Shown here piece by piece: positions 1 to 10,588 of a stretch of 64,000 nt of DNA. Below the pieces are notes generated by a model. That model searched no databases, was not told the DNA's origin, and saw only the letters and a list, made by a program, of their open reading frames with translations. The stretch's first letter is position 1; every line of letters begins with the position of its first letter. The DNA comes from Nocardioides potassii (GTDB lineage Bacteria > Actinomycetota > Actinomycetes > Propionibacteriales > Nocardioidaceae), in the NCBI RefSeq assembly GCF_021648885.1, contig NZ_JAKJHZ010000003.1, forward strand, positions 310,001-374,000, in the 5' to 3' direction. The position numbers and the translations under genes were made by a program.

Positions 1-139
1 CGGCGCGGTCCAGGTCGACGACCAGCGCGGCCAGTACGGCCCGGGCACGGGTTGGGTCGTGTTCGCCGACCCGGAGGGCAACCAGTTCTGCATCCTTCGC
101 TCACAGGGTGAGGTCGACGCCGGGCCGCCCGCGTCCTGA
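1..139 (+). CDS. VOC/glyoxalase-like protein, C-terminal end (partial)
   Basis: The gene enters from the left edge; the reading frame starts at base 2 and gives the last 45 residues. The stretch GWVVFADPEGNQFCIL is the usual closing strand of a vicinal-oxygen-chelate (glyoxalase/bleomycin-resistance) domain, in which the Glu of DPEGN often contributes to the metal site. The substrate cannot be told from this fragment. It converges on the secreted-protein gene at 208-894, with a hairpin between them. Confidence 0.75.
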   Translation, partial: GAVQVDDQRGQYGPGTGWVVFADPEGNQFCILRSQGEVDAGPPAS

Positions 140-154
140 GACCGACATGAAATG

Positions 155-195
155 GCGACGACCCCCGGTGGACCGTGTCCGCCGGGGGTCGTCGT
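155..195. terminator. Bidirectional terminator hairpin
   Basis: Bases 156-171 pair with 179-194 over 16 positions, with a single G-U-type wobble and a 7-base loop. It lies between two convergent genes (stops at 139 and 208), so it can serve both strands. There is no long T tail, as usual in this GC class. Confidence 0.7.
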
Positions 196-207
196 ACGCG
201 TGTCGGG

Positions 208-894
208 TCAGCCGACGAACGTCTTCCAGACGAAGCCGTTGGCGAGGTACTTCGCGTCGCCCTTGACGACGAAGCTCCAGTACCAGGTGCCGCCGCGACG
301 CGGCAGGGTGACCTTGTACTTGCCGGCCGAGGTCGTCTTGATGGTCTTGAAGGACTTGTAGCCCTTGTTCTGCTTCTTCGAGACCTTGATGACGATCTTC
401 TTCTTGCCGTAGTTGGGCGTCACCTTGCCCTTGATCACGAACCCGTTCTTCGGGTAGGTGATCTTGCGGGCGACCTCGACGCCCAGCGGGGCGGACTCGC
501 TCGCGGCGTAGTTGTCGGCGTACTGGTTGGCCGCCGTGCCGCCGCTGTAGGTGGCCTTGTAGGCGGTGTTCTGGGCCGGCTTGAAGTCGGTCCACGAGAT
601 GTAGCCGCTGGCGGGCTGGGTCTCGACGGCGGTCCAGGTGGTGGAGCCGGCGGGCATCGCCCACAGGGTGGCGGTGTCGGCGTCGTTGTAGGGCGAGAGG
701 CCGTCGGAGGAGTCGATCTCCGAGGTGAGCGACATGTCGTCGCCGTAGACCACGCGCGGCTCGCCGTAGCTGACGGTGAGCGTGATGGTGGTGGTCAGGT
801 TGTCGCTGGCCTGGCTGGGCGCGGCGATCGCGATCGGCGTGATGCCGGCGATCGCGGCGGTGACCGTGAAGGCCACGAGTCGGTTGGTGCGCAT
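208..894 (-). CDS. Secreted protein of unknown function, likely beta-sandwich
   Basis: The product is 228 residues. It begins with a clear Sec signal peptide (MRTNR, a hydrophobic run, then cleavage near PSQAS-D). The middle (about 35-130) is rich in Thr, Ser, Tyr and alternating hydrophobics, as in Ig-like beta domains, and the last ~90 residues are Lys/Tyr/Gly-rich with the flavour of a carboxypeptidase-regulatory-like or Ig-like repeat. No catalytic motif is visible. GAGAGG about ten bases upstream is the likely ribosome site. I do not recognise the family; an exported surface or matrix protein is the most that can be said. Confidence 0.7.
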   Translation of the reverse strand: MRTNRLVAFTVTAAIAGITPIAIAAPSQASDNLTTTITLTVSYGEPRVVYGDDMSLTSEIDSSDGLSPYNDADTATLWAMPAGSTTWTAVETQPASGYISWTDFKPAQNTAYKATYSGGTAANQYADNYAASESAPLGVEVARKITYPKNGFVIKGKVTPNYGKKKIVIKVSKKQNKGYKSFKTIKTTSAGKYKVTLPRRGGTWYWSFVVKGDAKYLANGFVWKTFVG

Positions 895-992
895 GTCCCC
901 GTTGTTCCTCTCGAGAGAAGGTCAGATGCAGGTGGAGTCCGGTGTGGTCTGGGTGCTACCCCGTGGCACGTGGGGCAAACCCACCGCCCCCG

Positions 993-1031
993 TAGACTTA
1001 TCACCTCCCCCCATCCCGCGGGACGGGGGCC
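993..1031 (+). promoter_or_regulatory. Putative mfd promoter and leader hairpin
   Basis: TAGACT at 993-998 is a reasonable -10 hexamer; no good -35 is visible. The predicted leader then holds the perfect palindrome TCCCGCGGGA (1014-1023), flanked by C-run and G-run arms that can extend the stem, about 45 bases before the mfd start. Confidence 0.35.
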
Positions 1032-1068
1032 TTCTCGCATGCCCCCGATCCTTCCGAAGGAACCCCTC

Positions 1069-4000
1069 GTGCCGTCCACGCCGCTCCTCGCCGTCGCCGA
1101 GCGCGTCGTCTCCGCACCCACGCTCGGCGGCGCGCTGGCTGACGCGGCGGTGCGCAACGCCCTCGACCTGACCGGCCCGGGAGCCGTCCGCCCGTTCGTG
1201 GTGCACGGCCTGCTCGCCCGCGGTCGCACCGTGCTCGCGGTGACGGCCACGTCCCGCGAGGCCGAGGACCTGGTCGAGGAGCTCGGCGACCTCGTCGACC
1301 CCGACACGGTCGCCTACTACCCGAGCTGGGAGACGCTCCCGCACGAGCGCCTCAGCCCCCGCAGCGACACCGTCGGTCGCCGCCTCGCGGTGCTGCGCCG
1401 GCTGCGCCACCCCGGCACGGACGCGACCAACGGCCCGCTCAAGGTCGTCGTCGCGCCGATCCGGAGCCTGCTCCAGCCACAGGTCCCCGGTCTCGCCGAC
1501 ATCGAACCGGTCGAGCTGGTGCCCGGCGACTCCCGGCCGCTGGAGGACGTCGTCCGCGGCCTCGCCGAGGCGGCGTACACGCGCGTCGACATGGTCGAGC
1601 GACGCGGCGAGTTCGCCGTGCGCGGCGGCATCGTCGACGTCTTCCCGCCCACGGAGGAGCACCCGCTGCGCGTGGAGTTCTGGGGCGACGACGTCGAGGA
1701 GATCCGTGCCTTCGCCGTCTCCGACCAGCGCACGCTCGAGACGGTCCAGCGCCTGTGGGCGCCGCCGTGCCGCGAGCTGCTGCTGACCGACGACGTACGA
1801 CGTCGCGCCGCGGAGCTCGGGCAAGCACACCCGCAGCTGCTCGAGCTCACCGACAAGATGGCCGCCGGGATCGCGGTCGAGGGCATGGAGTCGCTGGCGC
1901 CGGTGCTCGTCGACGAGATGGAGCTGCTCGTCGACCTGATGCCGGCCGACACGACCGTGCTGGTCCTCGACCCCGAGCGCGCCCGCAGCCGGGCGCACGA
2001 CCTCGTCGCGACGAGCGAGGAGTTCCTCGGGGCGTCGTGGGCAGCGGCCGCCGGCGGTGGCACCGCGCCGATCGACCTCGGCGCCGCGTCGTACCGCGAG
2101 ATCGCCGACGTCCGCCTCCACGCGCTCGGGCTCGGCCACGCCTGGTGGACGGTGAGCCCGTTCGGCCTCGACGAGGTCGAGGACGAGTCGCTCAGCCTGC
2201 CAGTCCACCCCGGCGAGGCCTACCGCGGCGACCTCGAGCAGGCGGTCACCGACATCCGCGACTGGCTCGACCGCGGCCTCGACGTGGTCGTCGTCCACGC
2301 CGGTCACGGTCCCGCGCAGCGCTTCGTCGAGCTGCTCGGCGAGCACGACGTCGCGGCCCGGCTGGTGGAGGAGGGCGGCACGGCCGGCGCCGGCGTCGTC
2401 ACGGTCACGTGCGGCCACGTCGTCAACGGCCTCGTGGACGACCAGGCGAAGGTCGCCGTCGTCACCGGCGACGACCTGTCGGGCCAGAAGGCGTCCACGC
2501 GCGACATGCGCAAGATGCCCACGCGCCGCAAGAAGCAGATCGATCCGCTCGAGCTCAAGGCCGGCGACTACGTCGTCCACGAGCAGCACGGCGTGGGCCG
2601 GTTCGTCGAGATGAAGCAGCGCGAGATCGGCGGCGCGGTCCGCGAGTACCTCGTCCTGGAGTACGGCGCCAGCAAGCGCGGCGGGCCCAACGACATGCTC
2701 TACGTCCCGGCCGACACCCTCGACCAGGTCACCCGCTACGTCGGCGGTGAGAACCCGGCGCTCGACCGCCTCGGCGGTGGCGACTGGACCAAGCGCAAGA
2801 ACAAGGCGCGCCGCGCCGTCCGCGAGATCGCCGCCGAGCTGATCAAGCTCTACGCCGCGCGGCAGGCCACGAAGGGCTACGCCTACGGCCCCGACACCCC
2901 GTGGCAGCGCGAGCTCGAGGACGCCTTCCCGTTCACCGAGACCGTCGACCAGCTGACGACCGTCGACGAGGTCAAGGCCGACATGCGCCAGGTCGTCCCG
3001 ATGGACCGCCTCGTGTGCGGCGACGTCGGCTACGGCAAGACCGAGATCGCGGTGCGGGCGGCCTTCAAGGCCGTGCAGGACGGCAAGCAGGTGGCCGTGC
3101 TGGTGCCGACGACGCTGCTCGTCACCCAGCACATGTCGACCTTCTCCGAGCGGATGAGCGGCTTCCCCGTCGTCATCAAGGGGCTCTCGCGCTTCCAGAC
3201 CGACAAGGAGGCCAAGGAGGTCATCGCCGGCCTCGCCGACGGCTCGGTCGACATCGTGGTCGGCACCCACCGCTTGCTCAACCCCGACATCAAGATGAAG
3301 GACCTCGGCCTCATCATCGTCGACGAGGAGCAGCGCTTCGGCGTCGAGCACAAGGAGCAGATGAAGCGGATGCGCACGTCCGTCGACGTGCTGTCGATGA
3401 GCGCGACGCCGATCCCGCGCACGCTCGAGATGGCGGTGACCGGCATCCGCGAGATGTCGACGATCACCACCCCGCCGGAGGAGCGGCACCCGGTCCTGAC
3501 CTACGTCGGCGCCTACGAGGACCGGCAGGTCGTCGCCGCCGTGCGGCGCGAGCTGCTGCGCGAGGGCCAGGTCTTCTACATCCACAACCGCGTGCAGTCG
3601 ATCGAGAAGGCGGCCGCCCGGATCCGCGAGCTGGTGCCCGAGGCGCGGGTCGCGACCGCCCACGGCCAGATGGGCGAGCACGCCCTCGAGCAGGTCATGC
3701 TCGACTTCTGGGAGAAGCGCTTCGACGTGCTGGTGTGCACGACGATCGTGGAGAGCGGCCTCGACGTCTCCAACGCCAACACGATGATCATCGAGCGCTC
3801 CGACACGCTCGGCCTCTCGCAGCTGCACCAGCTGCGCGGTCGCGTCGGTCGCTCGCGCGAGCGCGCCTACGCCTACTTCCTCTACCCGGCCGAGAAGCCG
3901 CTCACCGAGACCGCCCACGAGCGCCTCGCGACGCTGGCCCAGCACTCCGACCTCGGTGGCGGCATGGCGATCGCGATGAAGGACCTCGAGATCCGCGGCG

Positions 4001-4626
4001 CCGGCAACCTGCTCGGCGGCGAGCAGTCCGGCCACATCGCCGACGTGGGCTTCGACCTCTACGTCCGGCTCGTCGGCGAGGCGGTCGCGGAGTTCAAGGG
4101 CGGCACCGAGGAGGAGCTCGCCGAGGTCCGCATCGAGCTGCCCGTCGACGCGCACCTGCCGCACGACTACATCCCCAGCGAGCGGCTCCGCCTCGAGATC
4201 TACAAGCGCCTCGCGGAGGTGCGCTCGGACGCCGATGTCGAGGAGGTGCGCGCCGAGCTGGTCGACCGCTACGGCGAGCCGCCCGAGGTCGTGCAGTCAC
4301 TCCTGTTCGTGGCGCTCTTCCGGGCCCGGTGCCGCCAGGTCGGCGTGGGGGAGGTGACGGTCGCCGGCAAGTACGTCCGGTTCGCGCCGGTCGACCTCCC
4401 GGACTCGCGCGTCGTACGGCTGCAGCGGCTGCATCCGAAGAGCATCGTCAAGGCGCCGGTGCGTACGATCCTCGTGCCGCGACCGCAGACCGCGGGGTTC
4501 CCCGTGCGTCCGGTGGGCGGCGTGGCCCTGCTTGAATGGGCCCGCGGCGTGATCGACGACGTGATCGCCTCGCCGGCACCTCCACCCGCAGCAGACCCAG
4601 CAGAGACCTCGAGGAGCGACTCGTGA
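1069..4626 (+). CDS. mfd: Transcription-repair coupling factor Mfd
   Basis: The product is 1185 residues, the normal length for Mfd, the ATP-driven translocase that removes RNA polymerase stalled at lesions and recruits UvrA. The order is right: a UvrB-like N-terminal part (YYPSWETLPHERLSP), the RNA-polymerase-interaction domain (DYVVHEQHGVGRF, near residue 500), Walker A GDVGYGKTE (near 650), the Walker B-type DEEQ (near 750), the helicase C lobe with GRVGRS, and the C-terminal regulatory domain. I chose GTG at 1069 over ATG at 1039 because GAAGGA at 1056-1061 sits 7 bases before it. It overlaps the lipoprotein gene downstream by 4 bases (GTGA), so the two are probably cotranscribed. Confidence 0.97.
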   Translation: MPSTPLLAVAERVVSAPTLGGALADAAVRNALDLTGPGAVRPFVVHGLLARGRTVLAVTATSREAEDLVEELGDLVDPDTVAYYPSWETLPHERLSPRSDTVGRRLAVLRRLRHPGTDATNGPLKVVVAPIRSLLQPQVPGLADIEPVELVPGDSRPLEDVVRGLAEAAYTRVDMVERRGEFAVRGGIVDVFPPTEEHPLRVEFWGDDVEEIRAFAVSDQRTLETVQRLWAPPCRELLLTDDVRRRAAELGQAHPQLLELTDKMAAGIAVEGMESLAPVLVDEMELLVDLMPADTTVLVLDPERARSRAHDLVATSEEFLGASWAAAAGGGTAPIDLGAASYREIADVRLHALGLGHAWWTVSPFGLDEVEDESLSLPVHPGEAYRGDLEQAVTDIRDWLDRGLDVVVVHAGHGPAQRFVELLGEHDVAARLVEEGGTAGAGVVTVTCGHVVNGLVDDQAKVAVVTGDDLSGQKASTRDMRKMPTRRKKQIDPLELKAGDYVVHEQHGVGRFVEMKQREIGGAVREYLVLEYGASKRGGPNDMLYVPADTLDQVTRYVGGENPALDRLGGGDWTKRKNKARRAVREIAAELIKLYAARQATKGYAYGPDTPWQRELEDAFPFTETVDQLTTVDEVKADMRQVVPMDRLVCGDVGYGKTEIAVRAAFKAVQDGKQVAVLVPTTLLVTQHMSTFSERMSGFPVVIKGLSRFQTDKEAKEVIAGLADGSVDIVVGTHRLLNPDIKMKDLGLIIVDEEQRFGVEHKEQMKRMRTSVDVLSMSATPIPRTLEMAVTGIREMSTITTPPEERHPVLTYVGAYEDRQVVAAVRRELLREGQVFYIHNRVQSIEKAAARIRELVPEARVATAHGQMGEHALEQVMLDFWEKRFDVLVCTTIVESGLDVSNANTMIIERSDTLGLSQLHQLRGRVGRSRERAYAYFLYPAEKPLTETAHERLATLAQHSDLGGGMAIAMKDLEIRGAGNLLGGEQSGHIADVGFDLYVRLVGEAVAEFKGGTEEELAEVRIELPVDAHLPHDYIPSERLRLEIYKRLAEVRSDADVEEVRAELVDRYGEPPEVVQSLLFVALFRARCRQVGVGEVTVAGKYVRFAPVDLPDSRVVRLQRLHPKSIVKAPVRTILVPRPQTAGFPVRPVGGVALLEWARGVIDDVIASPAPPPAADPAETSRSDS

Positions 4627-5294
4627 GCAAGACCCGCCTGATGACGGCCGCGACCGTGGGAGTCGCCGGGCTGCTGCTCACCGGGTGCGGCAGCGCGTCC
4701 CCCGGGATCGCGGCGAAGGTCGGCGACGAGACGATCTCCAACCGGACCATCGACACGGCCACCGAGCACTACTGCACCTCGGTGGGCGACCAGCTCGAGT
4801 CGCCGGTGCCGATGAGCTTCGTGCGGCAGTACGTCGTCCAGCTCCTGACGCTGCGCGCGCAGGTCGACCAGATCGCCGACGAGTACGGCGTCACCCCGGG
4901 CTCGACCTACCAGAACGACGTCGCCCAGCGGCAGGGCACCGCCGCCACGATGCCCGAGGACGTGCGCGACGACTACATCAAGCTCACCTCGACGCCTGCC
5001 TACGCGCAGGACATCGTCGACCAGGTCGGCGCGAAGGTCCTTGAGGACCGCGGCGTCACTGACCCGACGAGCGACGAGGCCACCCAGGCCGGCGTCGACG
5101 TCCTCAACACGTGGCCCGACGCCAACGGCATCGAGATCGACCCGCGCTACGGGCTCGAGAGCGTGGACGGTGTGCTGAAGCCGATCGACACCAACACCTC
5201 GGTGGCGGTCGGCGACACGGCCAAGTCGGGCCTCGCCGACACCCCCGACGCCGAGTTCGCCGGGACCCTCCCCTCGACGCAGCGCTGCGGCTGA
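4623..5294 (+). CDS. Lipoprotein with SurA N-terminal-like region
   Basis: The product is 223 residues and starts with a GTG that overlaps the mfd stop (GTGA). A lipoprotein signal ends at LLTGC, with the lipidated Cys at residue 22. The mature start AKVGDETISNRTID resembles the chaperone region of SurA/PrsA proteins, where a short strand precedes a helical core. No PPIase (parvulin) domain follows, so a chaperone-only or unrelated role is possible. It sits between mfd and mazG; a lipoprotein (LpqU) occupies a similar place in mycobacteria, but I cannot say they are homologous. Confidence 0.75.
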   Translation: MSKTRLMTAATVGVAGLLLTGCGSASPGIAAKVGDETISNRTIDTATEHYCTSVGDQLESPVPMSFVRQYVVQLLTLRAQVDQIADEYGVTPGSTYQNDVAQRQGTAATMPEDVRDDYIKLTSTPAYAQDIVDQVGAKVLEDRGVTDPTSDEATQAGVDVLNTWPDANGIEIDPRYGLESVDGVLKPIDTNTSVAVGDTAKSGLADTPDAEFAGTLPSTQRCG

Positions 5295-5299
5295 CACGC

Positions 5300-7503
<2,204 letters not shown>

Positions 7504-7532
7504 CCGGGGCAGACGCCTCACCGGGCGCGTTG

Positions 7533-7558
7533 CGCCTCACCGAAATCTCGGTGCAGGC
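7533..7558 (+). other. Small hairpin between eno and the ftsB-like gene
   Basis: CACCGA (7538-7543) pairs with TCGGTG (7548-7553) around a 4-base loop, and GCCT/AGGC extends the stem past one bulged base. It may weaken readthrough from eno. It lies just before the -10-like CAGACT (7563-7568), which stands 7 bases from the next start codon. Confidence 0.4.
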
Positions 7559-7575
7559 AAGGCAGACTGGCCCGC

Positions 7576-8214
7576 ATGCCTTCCCAGCGTCGTACGTCAC
7601 GCGGTGGGCCGAGCGGCAGCGGACGCGGAGCGAGGCCGGGCAGCAGCACGCGGCCCGGCGACCGGTCCACCCGGCCGCGCACGGCAGCGAACCGGGGGCC
7701 GGGCGCGTCGCAGGCCGCCGACACCGGCACGCAGACCGCCGTACGACCGGCGGCTCGGCGCAGCACCCGCCGTCCGCGCTTCACCGGGCGCGCGGCGGTG
7801 CTGGTGCTCGTGCTCGCCGTGCTGACGGTCTCCTACGCCTCCTCGCTCCGGGCCTACCTCCAGCAACGCGCCCACATCGGCGAGCTGAAGTCGCAGATCG
7901 CCGAGCGCGAGGCCAACATCAACGACCTCGAGCGCGAGAAGCAGCGGTGGGACGACCCGGCCTACGTGAAGGCCCAGGCGCGCGCCCGCTTCGGCTACCT
8001 CATGCCCGGCGAGCAGGGCTTCGAGGTGATCGGCGAGGACGGCAAGCCGCTCGAGGCGCAGGCCACGCTCAACGACCCGGCCGACGTGATCAAGACCGTG
8101 CCCAAGGCGTGGTGGACCGCCGCCTGGGAGTCGATGGAGCTCGCCGGCAACCCCCCGAAGCCCGGCGAGGAGCCGGCCGACCTCATCGACGGAACGAGCG
8201 AGAGCACGCAGTGA
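7576..8214 (+). CDS. FtsB/DivIC-family septum formation initiator
   Basis: The product is 212 residues. The first ~70 are disordered and rich in Arg, Ser and Pro, followed by one transmembrane helix (about 73-92, AAVLVLVLAVLTVSY) and a coiled coil (about 100-125, IGELKSQIAEREANINDLEREKQRW). The stretch DDPAYVKAQARARFGYLMPGE is characteristic of DivIC/FtsB, bitopic proteins that bridge FtsQ and FtsL at the division site. CAGACT lies 7 bases before the ATG and there is no Shine-Dalgarno, so a leaderless transcript is plausible. The stop overlaps the DUF501 start by 4 bases. Confidence 0.88.
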   Translation: MPSQRRTSRGGPSGSGRGARPGSSTRPGDRSTRPRTAANRGPGASQAADTGTQTAVRPAARRSTRRPRFTGRAAVLVLVLAVLTVSYASSLRAYLQQRAHIGELKSQIAEREANINDLEREKQRWDDPAYVKAQARARFGYLMPGEQGFEVIGEDGKPLEAQATLNDPADVIKTVPKAWWTAAWESMELAGNPPKPGEEPADLIDGTSESTQ

Positions 8215-8741
8215 GCGACACCCCCGACAGCGCGATCGACCCGGCCGACGTCGAGGCCATCCGCGCCCAGCTCGAGCGCAGGCCACGGGGCATCGACTCG
8301 ATCGGCCACCGCTGTCCGTGCGGCAACCCCGACGTCGTGACGACGGAGCCGCGACTGCCCGACGGGTCGCCGTTCCCGACGACCTTCTACCTCACCTGCC
8401 CACGCGCGGCCTCGCGCATCGGGACGCTCGAGGGCTCGCACGTGATGAAGGACATGGAGGCCCGGCTCGGCACCGACGAGGAGCTCGCCGCCGCCTACCG
8501 CTCTGCCCACGAGCGCTACCTCGCGTTCCGGGCCGAGGTGGGGGAGCGGGCCGGGCTCGACGTGCCCGAGATCGAAGGGATCTCCGCCGGGGGGATGCCC
8601 GACCGGGTGAAGTGCCTGCACGTGCTCGCCGCCCAGTCGCTCGCGATGGGCCGCGGCGTGAACCCGCTCGGCGACGAGGTCCTCGACGCCCTCGGCGAGT
8701 GGTGGGCCCAAGGGCCTTGCGTCCCCCGCCCGGCAGAATGA
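8211..8741 (+). CDS. DUF501 domain protein
   Basis: The product is 176 residues from a GTG that overlaps the previous stop (GTGA). DUF501 proteins are actinobacteria-enriched and of unknown biochemistry. Visible marks are RCPCGNPDVV, the conserved PFPTTFYLTCP segment, RIGTLEGSHVMKDMEARL, and a C-terminal GMPDRVKCLHVLAAQSLA with conserved Cys and His that could bind metal. It sits between ftsB-like and ppx genes as in mycobacteria (Rv1025), suggesting cotranscription. Confidence 0.9.
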   Translation: MSDTPDSAIDPADVEAIRAQLERRPRGIDSIGHRCPCGNPDVVTTEPRLPDGSPFPTTFYLTCPRAASRIGTLEGSHVMKDMEARLGTDEELAAAYRSAHERYLAFRAEVGERAGLDVPEIEGISAGGMPDRVKCLHVLAAQSLAMGRGVNPLGDEVLDALGEWWAQGPCVPRPAE

Positions 8742-8745
8742 CCGC

Positions 8746-9663
8746 ATGAACGACCTCGTCGCGGCGATCGACTGCGGCACCAACTCGATCAAGGTCCTCA
8801 TCGGCAGCCGTCGCGACGACGGCACGCTCGACGTCGTGCTGCGCGAGTCACGTGTCGTCCGGCTCGGCCAGGGCGTCGACCGCACCGGGCGTCTGGCCGA
8901 CGAGGCGCTGGAGCGGACGTTCGTCGCGATCGACGAGCTCGGCGCGATGATCCGCGACCACGGCGTCGGGCCGGACCGGATGCGCTTCTGCGCCACCTCG
9001 GCCACCCGCGACGCGAGCAACGCGGCGGTCTTCGCCGAGGGCGTACGACGTCGCCTCGGCATCGCGCCCGAGGTGCTCTCCGGGGACGAGGAGGCGGCCC
9101 TCGTCTACGCCGGTGCCATCGCTGCCCAGTCGCCGATGCCGCCCGAGCCGGTCCTGGTCGTCGACATCGGCGGCGGCTCGACCGAGCTGGTCCTCGGCGA
9201 GGGCGAGGAGCGTCGCTCGATCTCGATGGACATCGGCTCGGTGCGGCTGCACGAGCGGCACCTGCACGGCGACCCGCCCGCGGCGGCCGAGGTCGCGGCC
9301 TGCGTCGCCGACATCGACCAGCACCTCGACTCCTCCGGCATCCCGCTCGACCGTGCCCGGACCGTGATCGGGACGTCGGGCACCATCAAGACGCTCGCCT
9401 GCGGCGTGCTCGGGCTCGATGCCTACGACCGCGACGCCTTCGACGGGGCGGTCCTCGCCAACGCCGGGACCTCCGACTTCGTCGACCGGCTGGTCGCGAT
9501 GACGGTCGAGGAGCGTCGGGCGCTGCCCTACATGCACCCCGGGCGCGCCGACGTGATCGACGCCGGAGCGCTGATCTGGAGCGGGATCCTGGCGCGCGTG
9601 CCGGTGCCCGACCACCTCGTCTCCGAGGCCGACATCCTCCACGGCATGGCCGCCGCGATCTGA
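8746..9663 (+). CDS. Ppx/GppA-family exopolyphosphatase
   Basis: The product is 305 residues, the short actinobacterial type with only the ASKHA-fold catalytic core. It has AAIDCGTNSIKVLI at the start (phosphate 1), FCATSATRDASN, and VLVVDIGGGSTELVLG (phosphate 2). Family members hydrolyse terminal phosphate from polyphosphate or convert pppGpp to ppGpp; the short mycobacterial paralogues prefer short polyphosphate. It starts 4 bases after the DUF501 stop, and CAGAAT lies 6 bases before its ATG. Confidence 0.92.
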   Translation: MNDLVAAIDCGTNSIKVLIGSRRDDGTLDVVLRESRVVRLGQGVDRTGRLADEALERTFVAIDELGAMIRDHGVGPDRMRFCATSATRDASNAAVFAEGVRRRLGIAPEVLSGDEEAALVYAGAIAAQSPMPPEPVLVVDIGGGSTELVLGEGEERRSISMDIGSVRLHERHLHGDPPAAAEVAACVADIDQHLDSSGIPLDRARTVIGTSGTIKTLACGVLGLDAYDRDAFDGAVLANAGTSDFVDRLVAMTVEERRALPYMHPGRADVIDAGALIWSGILARVPVPDHLVSEADILHGMAAAI

Positions 9664-9673
9664 TGGGCCTCTG

Positions 9674-10486
9674 ATGGGCCTGCCGCACCCGATCGTGGGC
9701 GGTGACTTCACCAGCCCGGTCACCCCGGGCACCGGGTGGCCGGACGACCCGGCGGACCTCCACACGTCCGTGGCCCGCGACGCCGACGACGTACGACGTC
9801 TCGCTGCCACCGACGACCTCGCCGAGCTCGACGCCCGGGTGAGCGTCTGCTCGGCGTGCCCGCGGCTGGTGACGTGGCGCGAGGACGTCGCGGTCGAGAA
9901 GCGGGCGTCGTTCGCCGACCAGCCCTACTGGGGACGGCCGATCAACGGCTGGGGCGATCCTGAGCCGTCACTGCTCATCGTCGGGCTCGCGCCCGCCGCC
10001 AACGGCGGCAACCGGACCGGGCGGATCTTCACCGGCGACCCCAGCGCGGAATGGATCTTCGGCAGCCTGCACCGCACCGGGTGGGCCAGCCAGCCGACCA
10101 GCGAGCACGCCGGTGACGGCCAGCGGCTGCTCGACGCGCGGATGGTCGCGACCGTGCGGTGCGCGCCGCCGGAGAACAAGCCGACCCCCGCCGAGCGCGA
10201 CACCTGCGCGCCCTGGATCGCCGCCGAGCTGGCCCTGCTGCCCACCGTGCGCGTCGTGGTCGCGCTCGGCGCCTTCGGCTGGGACGGTGCTGTGCGGTCG
10301 CTGGTCGCGGCCGGTGCGGAGCCGCCGGTGAAGCGCCCGAAGTTCGGTCACGGGGTCGAGCTCGTCCTCGGCGACGTGACGCTCATCGGGTGCTACCACC
10401 CCTCGCCGCACAACACCTACACCGGCCGGCTCACCCGCGCGATGACCGACGCGGTCTTCGAGCGCGCCCGTGCGCTGACAGACTGA
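9674..10486 (+). CDS. Uracil-DNA glycosylase, family 5 (UdgB type)
   Basis: The product is 270 residues. The active-site motif GLAPAANGGNRTGRIFTGD and the closing motif HPSPHNTYTG mark family 5, the thermophile and actinobacterial UDGs that remove uracil and some deaminated purines. Cys residues near 59, 62, ~163 and ~178 fit the 4Fe-4S cluster of families 4 and 5. The start follows a 10-base tandem duplication (TGATGGGCCT at 9661-9670 and 9672-9681); the first copy contains the ppx stop and a dead-end ATG. The N-terminal ~45 residues precede the usual domain start, so a later start is possible. Confidence 0.88.
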   Translation: MGLPHPIVGGDFTSPVTPGTGWPDDPADLHTSVARDADDVRRLAATDDLAELDARVSVCSACPRLVTWREDVAVEKRASFADQPYWGRPINGWGDPEPSLLIVGLAPAANGGNRTGRIFTGDPSAEWIFGSLHRTGWASQPTSEHAGDGQRLLDARMVATVRCAPPENKPTPAERDTCAPWIAAELALLPTVRVVVALGAFGWDGAVRSLVAAGAEPPVKRPKFGHGVELVLGDVTLIGCYHPSPHNTYTGRLTRAMTDAVFERARALTD

Positions 10487-10505
10487 CCCCGTCGCTGGGC
10501 GGCAC

Positions 10506-10579
10506 GCCCCGGTATCCCAACCGGTAGAGGAAGCGGTCTTAAAAACCGCACAGTCTGGGTTCGAACCCCAGCCGGGGCA
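10506..10579 (+). tRNA. tRNA with UAA anticodon (nominally tRNA-Leu), short variable arm
   Basis: A 74-base cloverleaf. The 7-bp acceptor stem is GCCCCGG with CCGGGGC; the D arm has GG in the loop and only three pairs; the anticodon stem is GCGGT/ACCGC with loop CTTAAAA, so the anticodon is TAA (reads UUA); the T arm is CTGGG-TTCGAAC-CCCAG; the discriminator is A; CCA is not encoded. The variable region is only ACAGT (5 bases), whereas bacterial tRNA-Leu normally has a long type II arm. I recall a leucine tRNA at the same place after ppx in mycobacteria. See the findings. Confidence 0.9.
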
Positions 10580-10588
10580 CCCTCGTCC

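Noticed and set aside
922-4164. Very long open frame on the minus strand opposite mfd
   Set aside because: It is the shadow of a strongly coding GC-rich gene: the composition is Ala/Arg/Asp/Leu low-complexity, no domain is recognisable, and mfd itself is certain.
8712-8725. GGGCCTTGCGTCCC near the ppx start, similar to a DevR box
   Set aside because: The arms fit only at the loose GGGNC-N4-GTCCC level, the central bases do not match the two better sites, and it lies inside the DUF501 coding end. Such loose matches are expected by chance at this GC content.
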